Shown: positions 24,815 through 35,177, counted from the stretch's first letter. The stretch: DNA of 64,000 nt from Vibrio tubiashii (GCA_000775715.1 JRWQ01000011.1:372001-436000); one strand, 5' to 3'. Notes: a model not told the origin generated them from the letters alone. A program made the numbers and translations.

Positions 24815-26140
24815 ATGATAACTAGTAAACAATTGTCAGCGCTAGTTTTGGTCGCGTGTGGTGGAGTATCAACCCCGCTAAACGCTGAGCAAACATCGAA
24901 AATAGGTGAGCAAGAGTGGGGGATTGCCGCAGTATATCGCACGGCAAGTATTCCGTTTGAAACTAAGGCGGGCGATCAATCGGTGAGTACTTTTGTGCCT
25001 ATGATGTTCTTTCAAAATGAACATTTGTTCGTCAATGGTCTTGAAGGCGGGGCGTATCTGTACAAAAACGATGATGATCCGTTTGAGCTTAATGCGGTAA
25101 TGAGACTACGCTTTGTCGATATTCCTGCTGATGTTCAGAATGCTAACCAAGGTGATTCGGTCGACTTTGGTGGCCAGCTAAGATACAAGCTCGACGATAA
25201 GTGGTGGCTAGATACTGAGCTGATGAGCGACAAAGAGATGCGTTTTCACGCTAATCTACGTGCATCGGCTAAATACGAGTTTGGCGATTGGCAACTTGAA
25301 CCACACGCGACGCTTCGATATAAAGGTGCTGAGTTTAATAGCCAATATTACGCTTTTGCATCATCGACTGAGCAAAACATTGGCGCAGGATTCGATGCTA
25401 ATGTTGGTGTTAAAGCGCGTTACCACGTTTACTCTAATTTGTATCTCCTCGGCTCAACCAGTGTTACTCGCCTAGATAGCAACGCATACCACTCAAAAGC
25501 AGTAAATGACAGGTACCAAGGGGAGTTTTATCTTGGATTTGGTTTCTTTAATGACAAAACCAAAGCCCCTAAGTCAGCGCTAAGTAACAAGCGCTATGTG
25601 CGTTTTGCTCATGGTTGGGCGACGCCATCGAACATAGGTGACATCCTCAGCTTCAACTCTGAAAAGGATCCATACAACAACCAAATGACCTCGTTCTTTT
25701 ATGGTCATCCTCTTACTGATGAAATCTTCGGTCTTCCTTTAGATATCTACTTTACGCCGGGTATTGTTCACCACTGGTCTTCGGATGTGCAGTCAGCTGC
25801 GACTGAATACGTTGCTGCAATCAAAGCTTATTATAACTTTGAGTGGCCGACTCAATGGCGCCTTGGCGTTGCCGAAGGGATGTCTTACATCGATAGCTTG
25901 ACCTATATCGAAAACGAAGAGATGAAGTCAAAAGGCTATACCCCAAGTAACCTATTAAATTACATAGATCTTTCGCTTGATGTGAATATCGGTGATCTGA
26001 TCAATAATCGCGACTTTGACAACATGTGGTTTGGCTATTCTCTTCACCACCGCAGCGCGATCTTCGAAAGTGCCTCTCAGTTTGGTCGAATCAAAGGTGG
26101 CAGTAACTACAACACCTTGTACTTGCAAATTCACTTCTGA
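24815..26140 (+). CDS. MipA/OmpV-like outer-membrane protein with extended C-terminal barrel
   Basis: From the ATG at 24815 the product is 441 residues with a signal peptide ending near LNA (an upstream in-frame TTG would add ten unlikely residues). The first half has MipA/OmpV features: EWGIAAVYR, GLEGGAYLYK and repeated aromatic beta strands. The second half (about 265-441) is another beta-rich unit ending HHRSAIFES...LQIHF with a terminal Phe recognised by the BAM machinery. It carries a His-x-Ser reminiscent of PagL-type lipid A deacylases, but the matching Glu is not at the expected spacing. Family naming is therefore moderately sure, function unknown. A stem AGTGC/GCACT followed by TTTT lies just before the start. 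Confidence 0.7.
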   Translation: MITSKQLSALVLVACGGVSTPLNAEQTSKIGEQEWGIAAVYRTASIPFETKAGDQSVSTFVPMMFFQNEHLFVNGLEGGAYLYKNDDDPFELNAVMRLRFVDIPADVQNANQGDSVDFGGQLRYKLDDKWWLDTELMSDKEMRFHANLRASAKYEFGDWQLEPHATLRYKGAEFNSQYYAFASSTEQNIGAGFDANVGVKARYHVYSNLYLLGSTSVTRLDSNAYHSKAVNDRYQGEFYLGFGFFNDKTKAPKSALSNKRYVRFAHGWATPSNIGDILSFNSEKDPYNNQMTSFFYGHPLTDEIFGLPLDIYFTPGIVHHWSSDVQSAATEYVAAIKAYYNFEWPTQWRLGVAEGMSYIDSLTYIENEEMKSKGYTPSNLLNYIDLSLDVNIGDLINNRDFDNMWFGYSLHHRSAIFESASQFGRIKGGSNYNTLYLQIHF

Positions 26141-26166
26141 CCCAAGAGTAACAGGGGCTAGTTATG

Positions 26167-26193
26167 AGAGCGGCGTGATTGCCGCTCTTTTTC
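26167..26193 (+). terminator. Terminator after the MipA-like gene
   Basis: The stem AGAGCGGC / GCCGCTCT with a 6-nt loop is followed by TTTTTC. It lies between the outer-membrane protein gene and hrpA. Confidence 0.82.
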
Positions 26194-26241
26194 TGTGATA
26201 CAATTCGCGCGTTTTAAATCAAGATAATAATAGGAAATGCT

Positions 26242-29200
26242 TTGACTGCGTCACAGCCAGATAAATCACAAGCAGCAGGTAGCCAAGTTCAGGCGAATAC
26301 TGCCGCTTCTCTTCGCAAGGCACTTAACCAGTGCATGCTGAAAGATAGATTTCGTCTAAGTAAGCGTATCTCTGGGGCAAATAAAATTAAGAAAGAAGCC
26401 TCACGTAATGCTGTATTTGATGAGATCGCTTTAGATATTGCCAAGTCCATGATGGACGCAGAGCAGCGTAGCAACTACGTCCCTAAGATTGAATACCCAG
26501 AAATCCTGCCAGTAAGTCAGAAGAAAGATGACATTGCTGAAGCGATAGAGCACAACCAAGTGGTTATTATCGCTGGTGAAACGGGTTCAGGTAAAACCAC
26601 TCAGTTGCCTAAGATTTGTGCCGAGCTTGGCCGCGGTAAGTTTGGCTTAATCGGTCATACTCAGCCTCGTCGTTTAGCTGCGCGTTCGGTTGCCAATCGT
26701 ATTGCGGAAGAGATGGAGACTAAGCTAGGCGAATATGTAGGTTATAAGGTTCGTTTTAACGACCAAATCTCTGACAACACCCAAATCAAATTGATGACCG
26801 ACGGTATCTTGTTGGCTGAGATCCAACACGACCGTTACCTCAACCAGTACGACACCATCATTATCGATGAAGCGCACGAGCGCAGCTTGAACATCGACTT
26901 CATCTTGGGTTACTTGAAAGAGTTACTGCCGCGTCGTCCTGATCTTAAGGTCATCATTACCTCGGCAACTATCGACCCTGAGCGTTTTTCTAAACACTTT
27001 AACAATGCGCCAATTATCGAAGTGTCAGGTCGCACTTACCCGGTTGAGACGCGTTATCGTCCACTGCGTGGTGATGATGATGTCGACCGTGATCAGCTAG
27101 ATGGCATCTTTGAAGCGGTTGACGAGCTATGCGATGAAGGTTTGGGTGATATCCTGATCTTCATGAACGGTGAACGAGAGATCCGCGATACCGCTGATGC
27201 ACTTGCGAAACGCAATCTTAAGAGCACCGAAATCGTGCCTCTGTATGCTCGACTATCAGCAGGTGAGCAAAACAAGATCTTCCAGCCGCACGCTAGGCGT
27301 CGCATTGTTCTGGCGACCAACGTAGCAGAGACCTCGTTAACGGTTCCGGGCATTAAGTACGTTATTGACCCAGGTACTGCGCGTATCAGCCGTTACAGCT
27401 ACCGTACCAAGGTTCAGCGCCTACCAATTGAGCCAGTTTCTCAAGCGAGTGCTAATCAGCGTAAAGGTCGTTGTGGTCGTGTTGAAGAGGGTATCTGTAT
27501 CCGTTTGTACTCTGAAGATGACTATAACTCTCGTCCTGAGTTTACTGATCCAGAGATCCTGCGTACCAACTTAGCCTCGGTTATCTTGCAGATGACTGCT
27601 TTAGGCTTAGGCGATATTGAAGCCTTCCCGTTTGTGGAAGCGCCAGATAAACGTAATATTCAAGATGGTGTCAGACTGCTTGAAGAGCTTGGTGCGATCA
27701 ATGACAAAGCGAAAGATCCGAAGAAACGCTTAACGTCTGTGGGTCGTCAATTGGCACGTTTACCTATCGATCCGCGCTTAGCTCGTATGGTACTGGAAGC
27801 GCCGAAATATGGCGCACTGAAAGAGTTGATGATTATTGCGTCGGCACTTTCTATTCAAGACCCACGTGAGCGTCCGAGTGACAAACAGCAATCTTCAGAT
27901 GATAAGCATCGCCGTTTCTTCCATGAAGATTCAGATTTCCTTACGTTTGTTAACTTGTGGGATTACATTCAAAAGCAGCAAAAGCAGCTTTCTGGCAACC
28001 AGTTCCGCAAGCAGTGCAAGCAAGAATACCTTAACTACTTACGTGTGCGTGAGTGGCAAGATGTCTATTTCCAAGTGCATCAAGCGATGCGTGAAATGGA
28101 CTTCAAACTCAATGATGAACCTGCGAGCTACCAAGGCGTGCACAGTGCCATTCTAGTCGGTCTACTTTCACACATTGGTATGAAAGACCAAGAGAAGAAT
28201 GAGTACCAAGGTGCGCGTAATGCTCGTTTTCATATTTTCCCGGCGTCTGGTCTATTCAAGAAGCAGCCGAAGTGGATTATGTCTGCCGAGTTGGTGGAAA
28301 CGTCCAAGCTTTGGGGACGCATCATCGCAAAAGTTCAACCTGAATGGATTGAGCCGCTTGCTAAGCACCTAATCAAGCGCAGCTACAGCGAACCGCACTG
28401 GTCGAAGAAACGCGCGGCAGTGATGGCTCATGAGAAGGTCATGCTTTATGGCGTGCCTATTGTGCCTAAGCGTTTGGTTAACTATGGCAGTATTGACCCA
28501 ACCGTGAGCCGCGAGATTTTTGTCCGCAGCGCCTTGGTTGAAGGAGAGTGGGAGACTAAGCACGCTTTCTTCAAACAAAACCGCAAGTTATTACAGGAAG
28601 TTGAGGAGCTGGAGCACAAATCTCGCCGCCGTGACATTCTAGTGGATGACGACGAACTGTTTGACTTCTACGATCAACGTGTAGGAACGGAAGTTGTTTC
28701 TGGTAAACACTTTGATACTTGGTGGAAAAAAGCGGCAAAACAGAACTCAGAGCTACTTAACTTCGAGAAAGAGATGCTGTTTAAGGGCGATGCTAGCCAT
28801 GTTACTGATTTGGATTACCCGAACTTCTGGCACCAGAATGGTTTGAAACTCAAGCTGAGCTATCAGTTCGAACCTGGCGAAGATAACGATGGTGTAACGG
28901 TACATTTGCCATTGCCAATTCTTAATCAGGTTGAGCCTGGTGGTTTTGATTGGCAGATCCCTGGTTTGCGCCATGAGTTAGTGGTTAGCCTGATTAAATC
29001 GTTACCAAAAACTGTGCGTAAGAATTTTGTACCAGCACCAAACTACGCCGATGCATTCTTAGCGCGTGCAACAGCGATGGAAGCCCCATTACTCGACTCG
29101 TTAGAGAAAGAGTTGCGCCGTATGACTGGTGTGGAAGTGTTGCGTGAAGATTGGAATTTAGAACAGGTTCCTGAGCACTTGAAAGTCACCTTCCGTGCGG

Positions 29201-30171
29201 TGGATCATCGAAATCGTAAGCTCAAAGAGAATCGCGACCTACATGAGCTCAAAGAGAGCCTCAAAGATAAGGTTCAAGAGACTTTATCTAAAGTGGCCGA
29301 TGACGATATTGAGCAGCAAGGCTTACATACTTGGAGTTTCGGTGAACTGCCAAAAGTGTATCAGCAGAAACGCGGAGGTTACGAAGTTAAAGCCTACCCA
29401 GCTATCGTAGATACTAAAGACAGTGTCGAGATTAAGCTTTACGAAACCGAGTATGAGCAAGTATCGGCAATGAAAGCAGGGCAACGGCGCTTAATTTTGC
29501 TCAATGTACCATCACCGATTAAGTATCTACACTCAAACTTGCCAAATAAGTCGAAGCTTGGCTTATATTTCAACCCATATGGCAAGGTGTTAGATTTGAT
29601 TGATGACTGCATTGCGTGTGGTGTTGATAAACTGATTGAAGAGAAGGGCGGTTTAGTGTGGGAGCCAGAGCAGTTTGAACAGCTAAAAGAACATGTTCGC
29701 GCTGAACTCGGTGACACTGTAGTTGAAATTGCTAAGCAAGTTGAGACGATTCTAACCACTGCATTCAACATCAATAAGAAACTAAAGGGTAAAATCGACT
29801 TTTCTATGGCGTTTGCATTGTCGGATATCAAAGCGCAGATAGAAGGTTTGATTTTTAAAGGTTTTGCTACTGAGTGTGGTTGGAAGCGATTACCGAATAT
29901 TCTGCGCTATATGAAAGCGATAGAGCGCCGAATGGAAAAGCTGCCGATCGATCCGAACAAAGACCGTTTACACATGCTGAAGATTGAATCAGTCACTAAT
30001 GATTACAAAGAGTTACTGAACAAAATTCCGAAAGGTGTCGCTGTACCAGATAACGTCAAAGAAGTGCGTTGGATGATAGAAGAGCTCAGGGTGAGTTATT
30101 TTGCTCAGCAGCTTGGAACACCGTATCCGGTATCTGATAAACGTGTTAAAATGGCGATTGACGCATGCTAG
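26242..30171 (+). CDS. hrpA: ATP-dependent RNA helicase HrpA
   Basis: This 1309-residue DEAH-box helicase has Walker A GETGSGKTTQ (about 111-120), the DEAH box in IIIDEAHERS, SAT motif III, and motif VI QRKGRCGRV. A winged-helix/ratchet region, OB fold and the long HrpA-specific C-terminal domain follow, giving the full length expected of HrpA. HrpA acts on RNA, including resolving stalled ribosomes and mRNA processing in E. coli. The start is TTG with AGGA eight bases upstream; no better ATG is in frame. It is preceded by a terminator and an extended -10-like TGTGATACAAT, so it probably has its own promoter. Confidence 0.96.
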   Translation: MTASQPDKSQAAGSQVQANTAASLRKALNQCMLKDRFRLSKRISGANKIKKEASRNAVFDEIALDIAKSMMDAEQRSNYVPKIEYPEILPVSQKKDDIAEAIEHNQVVIIAGETGSGKTTQLPKICAELGRGKFGLIGHTQPRRLAARSVANRIAEEMETKLGEYVGYKVRFNDQISDNTQIKLMTDGILLAEIQHDRYLNQYDTIIIDEAHERSLNIDFILGYLKELLPRRPDLKVIITSATIDPERFSKHFNNAPIIEVSGRTYPVETRYRPLRGDDDVDRDQLDGIFEAVDELCDEGLGDILIFMNGEREIRDTADALAKRNLKSTEIVPLYARLSAGEQNKIFQPHARRRIVLATNVAETSLTVPGIKYVIDPGTARISRYSYRTKVQRLPIEPVSQASANQRKGRCGRVEEGICIRLYSEDDYNSRPEFTDPEILRTNLASVILQMTALGLGDIEAFPFVEAPDKRNIQDGVRLLEELGAINDKAKDPKKRLTSVGRQLARLPIDPRLARMVLEAPKYGALKELMIIASALSIQDPRERPSDKQQSSDDKHRRFFHEDSDFLTFVNLWDYIQKQQKQLSGNQFRKQCKQEYLNYLRVREWQDVYFQVHQAMREMDFKLNDEPASYQGVHSAILVGLLSHIGMKDQEKNEYQGARNARFHIFPASGLFKKQPKWIMSAELVETSKLWGRIIAKVQPEWIEPLAKHLIKRSYSEPHWSKKRAAVMAHEKVMLYGVPIVPKRLVNYGSIDPTVSREIFVRSALVEGEWETKHAFFKQNRKLLQEVEELEHKSRRRDILVDDDELFDFYDQRVGTEVVSGKHFDTWWKKAAKQNSELLNFEKEMLFKGDASHVTDLDYPNFWHQNGLKLKLSYQFEPGEDNDGVTVHLPLPILNQVEPGGFDWQIPGLRHELVVSLIKSLPKTVRKNFVPAPNYADAFLARATAMEAPLLDSLEKELRRMTGVEVLREDWNLEQVPEHLKVTFRAVDHRNRKLKENRDLHELKESLKDKVQETLSKVADDDIEQQGLHTWSFGELPKVYQQKRGGYEVKAYPAIVDTKDSVEIKLYETEYEQVSAMKAGQRRLILLNVPSPIKYLHSNLPNKSKLGLYFNPYGKVLDLIDDCIACGVDKLIEEKGGLVWEPEQFEQLKEHVRAELGDTVVEIAKQVETILTTAFNINKKLKGKIDFSMAFALSDIKAQIEGLIFKGFATECGWKRLPNILRYMKAIERRMEKLPIDPNKDRLHMLKIESVTNDYKELLNKIPKGVAVPDNVKEVRWMIEELRVSYFAQQLGTPYPVSDKRVKMAIDAC

Positions 30172-30274
30172 GTATGCAAATTGCATGAATCAATGCACAG
30201 TTCAGATTTTTGACAATTGCGGCAGGGACTTGCCCCATCGGGTTCCAGCAGTATGAAACTAGAGAAGGTTTACT

Positions 30275-30766
30275 ATGAAAAAAACACTAATAGCGCTAGC
30301 TCTGATCGGTGCATCAGCAACAGCCTCTGCCGATTCTTGGATCTACGGCGGAGCAAGTGTAGGTCAAGCTGATCTAGCAAACGATTCATCCACCTCATAC
30401 AACATTCATGTTGGTACAGGTATTCTCCCTCTAATTGGTCTTGAAGCGGGTTTCCAAAATTTTGGTGAGTTCGATAACATCACTTACGGTGACTACACTG
30501 GTAAACTCGAAGGTGACGGTGTTTACTTTGCGGCAAAGCCAAGTATCGATTTCGGTCCTCTACATGTCTATGCGAAAGCAGGCCTGCATTCTTACGAGCT
30601 AACTGGCACGGGTTTTAAAGAAGACGAAATCGACATGATGTATGGTGTGGGTGCTGAGTACTTCGTGGCAGGACCTATTTCATTTGGTGCGAGTTACAGC
30701 GTATTTAATATGAAAGAGAAAGATGTGAAAAATCTGTCACTTAATGCGACTTTCCACTTCTTTTAA
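30275..30766 (+). CDS. Small outer-membrane beta-barrel protein
   Basis: The 163-residue product has a signal peptide of 19 residues (ending ASA). The mature part alternates hydrophobic and polar residues in eight or so strands with short Gly turns and ends HFF, the terminal Phe of BAM substrates. The organisation resembles OmpW/AcfA/OmpA-like eight-stranded barrels common in vibrios. A good ribosome site (GAGAAGG) precedes the ATG. The gene is monocistronic with its own terminator. No function beyond an outer-membrane location is assigned. Confidence 0.85.
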   Translation: MKKTLIALALIGASATASADSWIYGGASVGQADLANDSSTSYNIHVGTGILPLIGLEAGFQNFGEFDNITYGDYTGKLEGDGVYFAAKPSIDFGPLHVYAKAGLHSYELTGTGFKEDEIDMMYGVGAEYFVAGPISFGASYSVFNMKEKDVKNLSLNATFHFF

Positions 30767-30788
30767 AACAGAGCACTCTTCATTGCTT

Positions 30789-30817
30789 AAAAGCCTGGCT
30801 TCGGTCAGGCTTTTTCT
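30789..30817 (+). terminator. Terminator after the small barrel gene
   Basis: The stem AAGCCTG / CAGGCTT with a GCTTCGGT loop is followed by TTTTTCTTTTTT. Confidence 0.85.
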
Positions 30818-30901
30818 TTTTTGGGCACGTTCAGACTTGCTATTGAAACGGCTTGGCCCCATACCAATAGGTATAGCCCTGCGCGACAAAGTGAGTGATG
30901 C

Positions 30902-32707
30902 GTGACGACACAATCGACCAATGCCCAGAATATAGCCCCAATCACAGATAATTCAGAGGTTAAGAAAAAGAACCTTGGCATATTGCTCGAACTGCTGCGC
31001 TTTATAAAACCGTATCGACTCAAAGTTGCGGCTGCGCTTATGGCGCTGATTTTTACTGCTGCTTTAACCCTGTCGGTTGGGCAGGGGGTGAGAGTCTTGA
31101 TTGATCAAGGCTTTGCCCAGCAATCGGTGCAGCAGTTAAGCAGCGCGATCGCCTTTATTCTGGTCATCACATTATTGATCTCTATCGGTACCTTCTTTCG
31201 TTTTTATTTAGTCTCTTCGGTTGGTGAACGAGTCAGCGCAGACATTCGACTGGCGGTGTTTAATCATGTGATCACTCTTCACCCGAGTTATTTCGAAACT
31301 AACGGTAGTGGCGATATCATGTCTCGAATCACCACAGACACCACCTTGCTGCAGAGTATCATCGGCTCTTCCTTTTCCATGGCGATGCGCAGTGCATTGA
31401 TGTGTATTGGCGCGATCATCATGCTGTTTGCGACCAATATTAAACTGACACTTATTGTCTTAGCTTGCGTTCCTTTTATCTTGGTGCCGATTCTGTTTTA
31501 TGGCCGCCGCGTGCGCGCTTTGTCTCGTGAAAGCCAAGACTCAATGGCCGATGTCGGCAGCTACGCAGGGGAGGCGATTGAGCATATAAAAACGGTACAA
31601 AGCTATAGTCGTGAAGCTCAAGAGCAACATTTCTTCTCAAACGAGGTAGAACGAGCATTTGAAATTGGCCGCAAGCGAGTGCTGCAGCGGGCGATTCTTA
31701 TTTCCGGTGTCATTGTGATCGTGTTCAGCGCAATCTCAGGAATGCTTTGGGTTGGTGGCAGTGATGTGATTAAAGGTGTGATGTCGGCAGGGGATTTAGC
31801 TGCTTTCGTCTTCTATGCGATTATGGTTGCTTCAGCACTTGCGACAATTTCTGAAGTGATGGGCGAACTGCAGCGTGCCGCCGGAGCAACAGAACGCTTG
31901 ATTGAAATCCTTCAAGTAGAGAGTCATATCAAAGCGCCAAACAACACAAGTGTAGAGCCCAACGACATCAAGGCCGAGGTAGCGTTTAATGACGTTTCAT
32001 TTTACTACCCTTCTCGCCCCGATCAGCCAGCAGTGCAGAACCTTGATTTGGTTGCTGAGGAAGGAAAAATCCTCGCTTTAGTTGGCCCATCTGGCGCCGG
32101 TAAAACAACCTTATTTGAATTGTTGCAACGTTTTTACGATCCTCAGCAAGGAACCGTGTCATTGGGTGGAGCGGACGTGCGTGATTTTGAGCCGCAGAAT
32201 CTAAGAAACCAAATGGCGCTTGTGCCTCAGCAACCTGCGTTGTTTAGCAATGATGTGTTCCACAATATTCGTTATGGTAACCCTGAAGCGACAGACGAAC
32301 AGGTGATAGAGGCTGCGAAAAAAGCCCACGCTCATGACTTTATCGTCAACCTGCCGGAAGGGTATAACAGCTTCTTAGGTGAGCGCGGTGTGCGTTTATC
32401 TGGAGGTCAGAGGCAGAGAATTGCCATTGCCAGAGCGATATTAAAAGATCCCAATATCTTGCTGCTCGACGAGGCAACGAGTGCGTTAGACAGCGAAAGT
32501 GAGCATCATGTTCAACAAGCGCTAGAAGAGCTGATGAGGGGGCGAACCACGATTATCATCGCGCATAGGCTATCGACCATTAAACATGCAGATAAAATCG
32601 CTGTACTGGACCATGGTAGGCTGGTGGATGTCGGCAATCATCAGTCCCTGCTTGAGAGTTGTGAGTTGTACCAACGACTGGTAGAGCTTCAGTTTAAATC
32701 TATGTAA
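30902..32707 (+). CDS. ABC exporter half-transporter (MsbA/BmrA-like)
   Basis: The 601-residue protein has six transmembrane helices in the N-terminal 330 residues fused to an ATP-binding domain. That domain has Walker A GPSGAGKTT, Q-loop, signature RLSGGQRQR, Walker B LLLDEATSALD and the H-loop IIAHRLST. This is the homodimeric multidrug/lipid exporter layout (ABCB type). The start is GTG with a poor ribosome site; an ATG four bases upstream is out of frame. It is a single gene between terminators, so substrate cannot be inferred from context. Confidence 0.92.
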   Translation: MTTQSTNAQNIAPITDNSEVKKKNLGILLELLRFIKPYRLKVAAALMALIFTAALTLSVGQGVRVLIDQGFAQQSVQQLSSAIAFILVITLLISIGTFFRFYLVSSVGERVSADIRLAVFNHVITLHPSYFETNGSGDIMSRITTDTTLLQSIIGSSFSMAMRSALMCIGAIIMLFATNIKLTLIVLACVPFILVPILFYGRRVRALSRESQDSMADVGSYAGEAIEHIKTVQSYSREAQEQHFFSNEVERAFEIGRKRVLQRAILISGVIVIVFSAISGMLWVGGSDVIKGVMSAGDLAAFVFYAIMVASALATISEVMGELQRAAGATERLIEILQVESHIKAPNNTSVEPNDIKAEVAFNDVSFYYPSRPDQPAVQNLDLVAEEGKILALVGPSGAGKTTLFELLQRFYDPQQGTVSLGGADVRDFEPQNLRNQMALVPQQPALFSNDVFHNIRYGNPEATDEQVIEAAKKAHAHDFIVNLPEGYNSFLGERGVRLSGGQRQRIAIARAILKDPNILLLDEATSALDSESEHHVQQALEELMRGRTTIIIAHRLSTIKHADKIAVLDHGRLVDVGNHQSLLESCELYQRLVELQFKSM

Positions 32708-32724
32708 GCGAATATAGCAAGAAC

Positions 32725-32752
32725 AAAAAAGCCACTCAACCGAGTGGCTTTA
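32725..32752. terminator. Bidirectional terminator
   Basis: The stem AGCCACTC / GAGTGGCT with an AACC loop has an A run on the left and TTTA on the right. It lies between the convergent ABC exporter and symporter genes. Confidence 0.82.
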
Positions 32753-32771
32753 TGCTAACTGTTTGAAGAGA

Positions 32772-34031
32772 TTAAGCTTCTTGCTTCTTTAGCTCAGCTT
32801 CAACGGTTTCTTCTTCAACGAGCGCATCAACAATCACAGCACAAGCTGCATCGCCTGTGATGTTCAGTGCGGTACGAATCATATCGAAGATACGGTCAAG
32901 AGCGAACAGCAGTGGCAGACCTTCGATTGGAATACCTGCAGCAAGTAGAACCGCAACGACTAGGAAAGATGGGCCAGGTACACCCGCTTGACCAACCGCA
33001 CCTAGCGTAGAGGTTACGATGATTGCGATGTAAGCGCCCATGCCTAGGTCGATGTTGAACAGCTGTGCAAAGAAGATAGCTACTAAACCGTAGTAAATCG
33101 CGTTACCAGACATGTTGATTGTTGCACCTAGAGGTAGAACAAATGATGCGGTAGAGTTCTTAACACCTAACTCGTGCTCAACTGTGTCCATAGTTACAGG
33201 TAGCGTTGCCATAGAAGAGGCTGTAGATAGAGCAACCGCTTGAGGCTTCTTCATTGCTGTTAGGAATTTCTTCGCTGATGTCTTAGTGAAGACGTGTACC
33301 ATCGCTGGGTATACGATGAAACCGAAGATAAGAATTGCAGCAACGTAAACAACGAATAGCTTGAACACCACCATTAGCGCGCCAAAGCCGAATGTACCTA
33401 CCGCTTCTGCCATAAGGCCAAATACACCGATAGGCGCGATGATCATTACCTTGTTGATCATCCATACCATAGCGTCAACGATGCAGTTTACGCCGTTCAT
33501 AATAGGTTCGCGGCGCTCTTTATCTTGCTTAGAAATCGCAATACCGAAGAACAGACAGAACACTAGGATTTGTAGGATGTTGGCTTCGTTTAGTGACTGG
33601 AAAACGTTGGTTGGGATCATACCAGTAATGGTCGCCCAGAAAGTAGGTAGTTCACCTTTAGAAGCGTACTCTGCTGAGAACATGCCCTCTACGCCGGAAA
33701 CGTCGATGCCAAGACCAGGCTTGAATACTTCACCCATAAATAGCGCAAGTGCTACTGCTAGCGCAGACGTTAGGCCGAAGTAACCCAATGTTGTTAGACC
33801 CACTTTGCCAGCAGACTGGCTGTTACCCAGGCCAGCAGCACCAGAAATCAGTGCAACGGCAACGAGAGGGATTACTAACATCTTGATTAAGTTAATAAAG
33901 ATCGCACCCAGTGGAGCGAACATTGTCGCTTGGTTGCCCATCATGGCACCAACGGCAGTACCAAGGATCATAGCAATGACGACTTGCACGCCGATGTTGC
34001 TTAGTAAATTCTTTTGTTTTAACACTTCCAT
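32772..34031 (-). CDS. Dicarboxylate/amino acid:cation symporter (DAACS family)
   Basis: The 419-residue membrane protein (ATG at 34031) has the glutamate-transporter fold. The first re-entrant hairpin region is SSMATLP, segment 7 is NMSGNA (in place of the usual NMDGTA), and the segment 8 signature is DRIFDMIRTALNITGD. It imports an amino acid or dicarboxylate with Na+ or H+. The Asp-to-Ser change in the segment 7 motif suggests specificity different from GltP/DctA. The open frame extends 42 codons upstream, but those residues are unlike a transporter N-terminus. AGAGG lies close to the chosen ATG; a GTG two codons later has better spacing. Confidence 0.9.
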   Translation of the reverse strand: MEVLKQKNLLSNIGVQVVIAMILGTAVGAMMGNQATMFAPLGAIFINLIKMLVIPLVAVALISGAAGLGNSQSAGKVGLTTLGYFGLTSALAVALALFMGEVFKPGLGIDVSGVEGMFSAEYASKGELPTFWATITGMIPTNVFQSLNEANILQILVFCLFFGIAISKQDKERREPIMNGVNCIVDAMVWMINKVMIIAPIGVFGLMAEAVGTFGFGALMVVFKLFVVYVAAILIFGFIVYPAMVHVFTKTSAKKFLTAMKKPQAVALSTASSMATLPVTMDTVEHELGVKNSTASFVLPLGATINMSGNAIYYGLVAIFFAQLFNIDLGMGAYIAIIVTSTLGAVGQAGVPGPSFLVVAVLLAAGIPIEGLPLLFALDRIFDMIRTALNITGDAACAVIVDALVEEETVEAELKKQEA

Positions 34032-34302
34032 AACCTCTGTGCTAATTAATCTTAAAATCCTAGAACTAAAAACCAATGCCCTGCATATGATTGGTCTATA
34101 ATTCTGTCTCGTTTTGTACACGTAAATTTTACATTTGGCAATACGAGTTAGGCACAAGAGGCGAGCTTATTCGCGTTTTTATTGATGGGTGGTAATTTTT
34201 TGTGCGATGGAAAACGTTTGCTATTGGTTTGGCTAATGCGATTTATATAAACAATCAGCCTGACTGCGGTTTTTCTCGAGGGTCAAAAGTGAGGAACGAT
34301 GT

Positions 34303-34345
34303 TAAAAAAAAGATCAGGTTCTTATGTGTGATAAGCGCCTGATCT
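34303..34345 (-). terminator. Terminator of the trp operon
   Basis: A long two-part hairpin (outer stem AGATCAGG/CCTGATCT, inner stem CTTAT/ATAAG) is followed on the minus strand by seven Ts. It lies 26 bp after the trpA stop. Confidence 0.88.
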
Positions 34346-34370
34346 CATAGAAGTCTACATGGCTAACACG

Positions 34371-35177
34371 TTACTTTTGTGTAGCCGCTTTCATTGAAGA
34401 TACAAAATCTGCTAGCTGTTTTAACATCTCGCTCGGGTTTTCGATATTGTTTTCAATGAGTTTAACGACTGCAGAGCCTGAAATTGCACCCGCTGCCCCT
34501 GATGCTAAAGCTTGTTTTACTTGCTCTGGTTGCGAAATACCAAAACCTAGTAGTGCTGGTGGCGCATCAAACTGGTTAAGTTTGCTAAGCATGTCACCTA
34601 CCGGCATATTGGCTTTGGTTTCCGCACCGGTTACGCCTGCACGAGAAAGCAGGTAAGTGTAACCCCCACCAAGCTGAGAAACTTGTTTTAACGTCTCGTC
34701 ACTGGCTGTTGGTGGCGCAATAAAGATCGGGTGAATACCGTGCTTTTCAGCCGCAGCAACAAAATCAGCACTTTCGTTGGTTGGTACATCGGCGATTAAT
34801 ACTGAATCGATACCTGCTTTAGCACAGCGCTCATAGAAGTTTTCAATACCACGTGAGTAAACCAAGTTAGCGTACATAAGCAGACCAATTGGTAGCTCTG
34901 GGTACTTAGCGCGAATTTTACCAATCTGCTCAAAACAGATATCTGGAGTAGCGCCAGAATCAAGGGCGCGAATGTTGGCACCTTGTATAGTTGGGCCATC
35001 TGCTAGTGGATCAGAAAACGGGATACCTAGCTCGAGTGCATCTGCACCTGACTCAACTAAGGTTTCCATAATTTTGTATGACTGCTCTGCGTTAGGATCG
35101 CAAACAGTGACAAAAGGGACAAATGCGCCTTGGTTTTTCTCGTTTAGGCGTTCAAACATCTTCGCATAACGGCTCAT
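34371..35177 (-). CDS. trpA: Tryptophan synthase alpha chain
   Basis: The 268-residue TIM barrel has the catalytic Glu and Asp in [16 protein letters not shown] (about E49 and D60) and the loop GVTGAE. TrpA cleaves indole-3-glycerol phosphate to indole and glyceraldehyde 3-phosphate and channels indole to TrpB. It is the last gene of trpLEGD(CF)BA. Its ATG overlaps the trpB stop in a TAATG, ensuring equal synthesis of the two subunits. Confidence 0.97.
   Translation of the reverse strand: MSRYAKMFERLNEKNQGAFVPFVTVCDPNAEQSYKIMETLVESGADALELGIPFSDPLADGPTIQGANIRALDSGATPDICFEQIGKIRAKYPELPIGLLMYANLVYSRGIENFYERCAKAGIDSVLIADVPTNESADFVAAAEKHGIHPIFIAPPTASDETLKQVSQLGGGYTYLLSRAGVTGAETKANMPVGDMLSKLNQFDAPPALLGFGISQPEQVKQALASGAAGAISGSAVVKLIENNIENPSEMLKQLADFVSSMKAATQK

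Noticed and set aside
34032..34157. Longer N-terminus for the DAACS symporter
   Set aside because: The 42 extra residues include KTRQNYRP-type charged sequence, unlike the family, and no ribosome site is seen.
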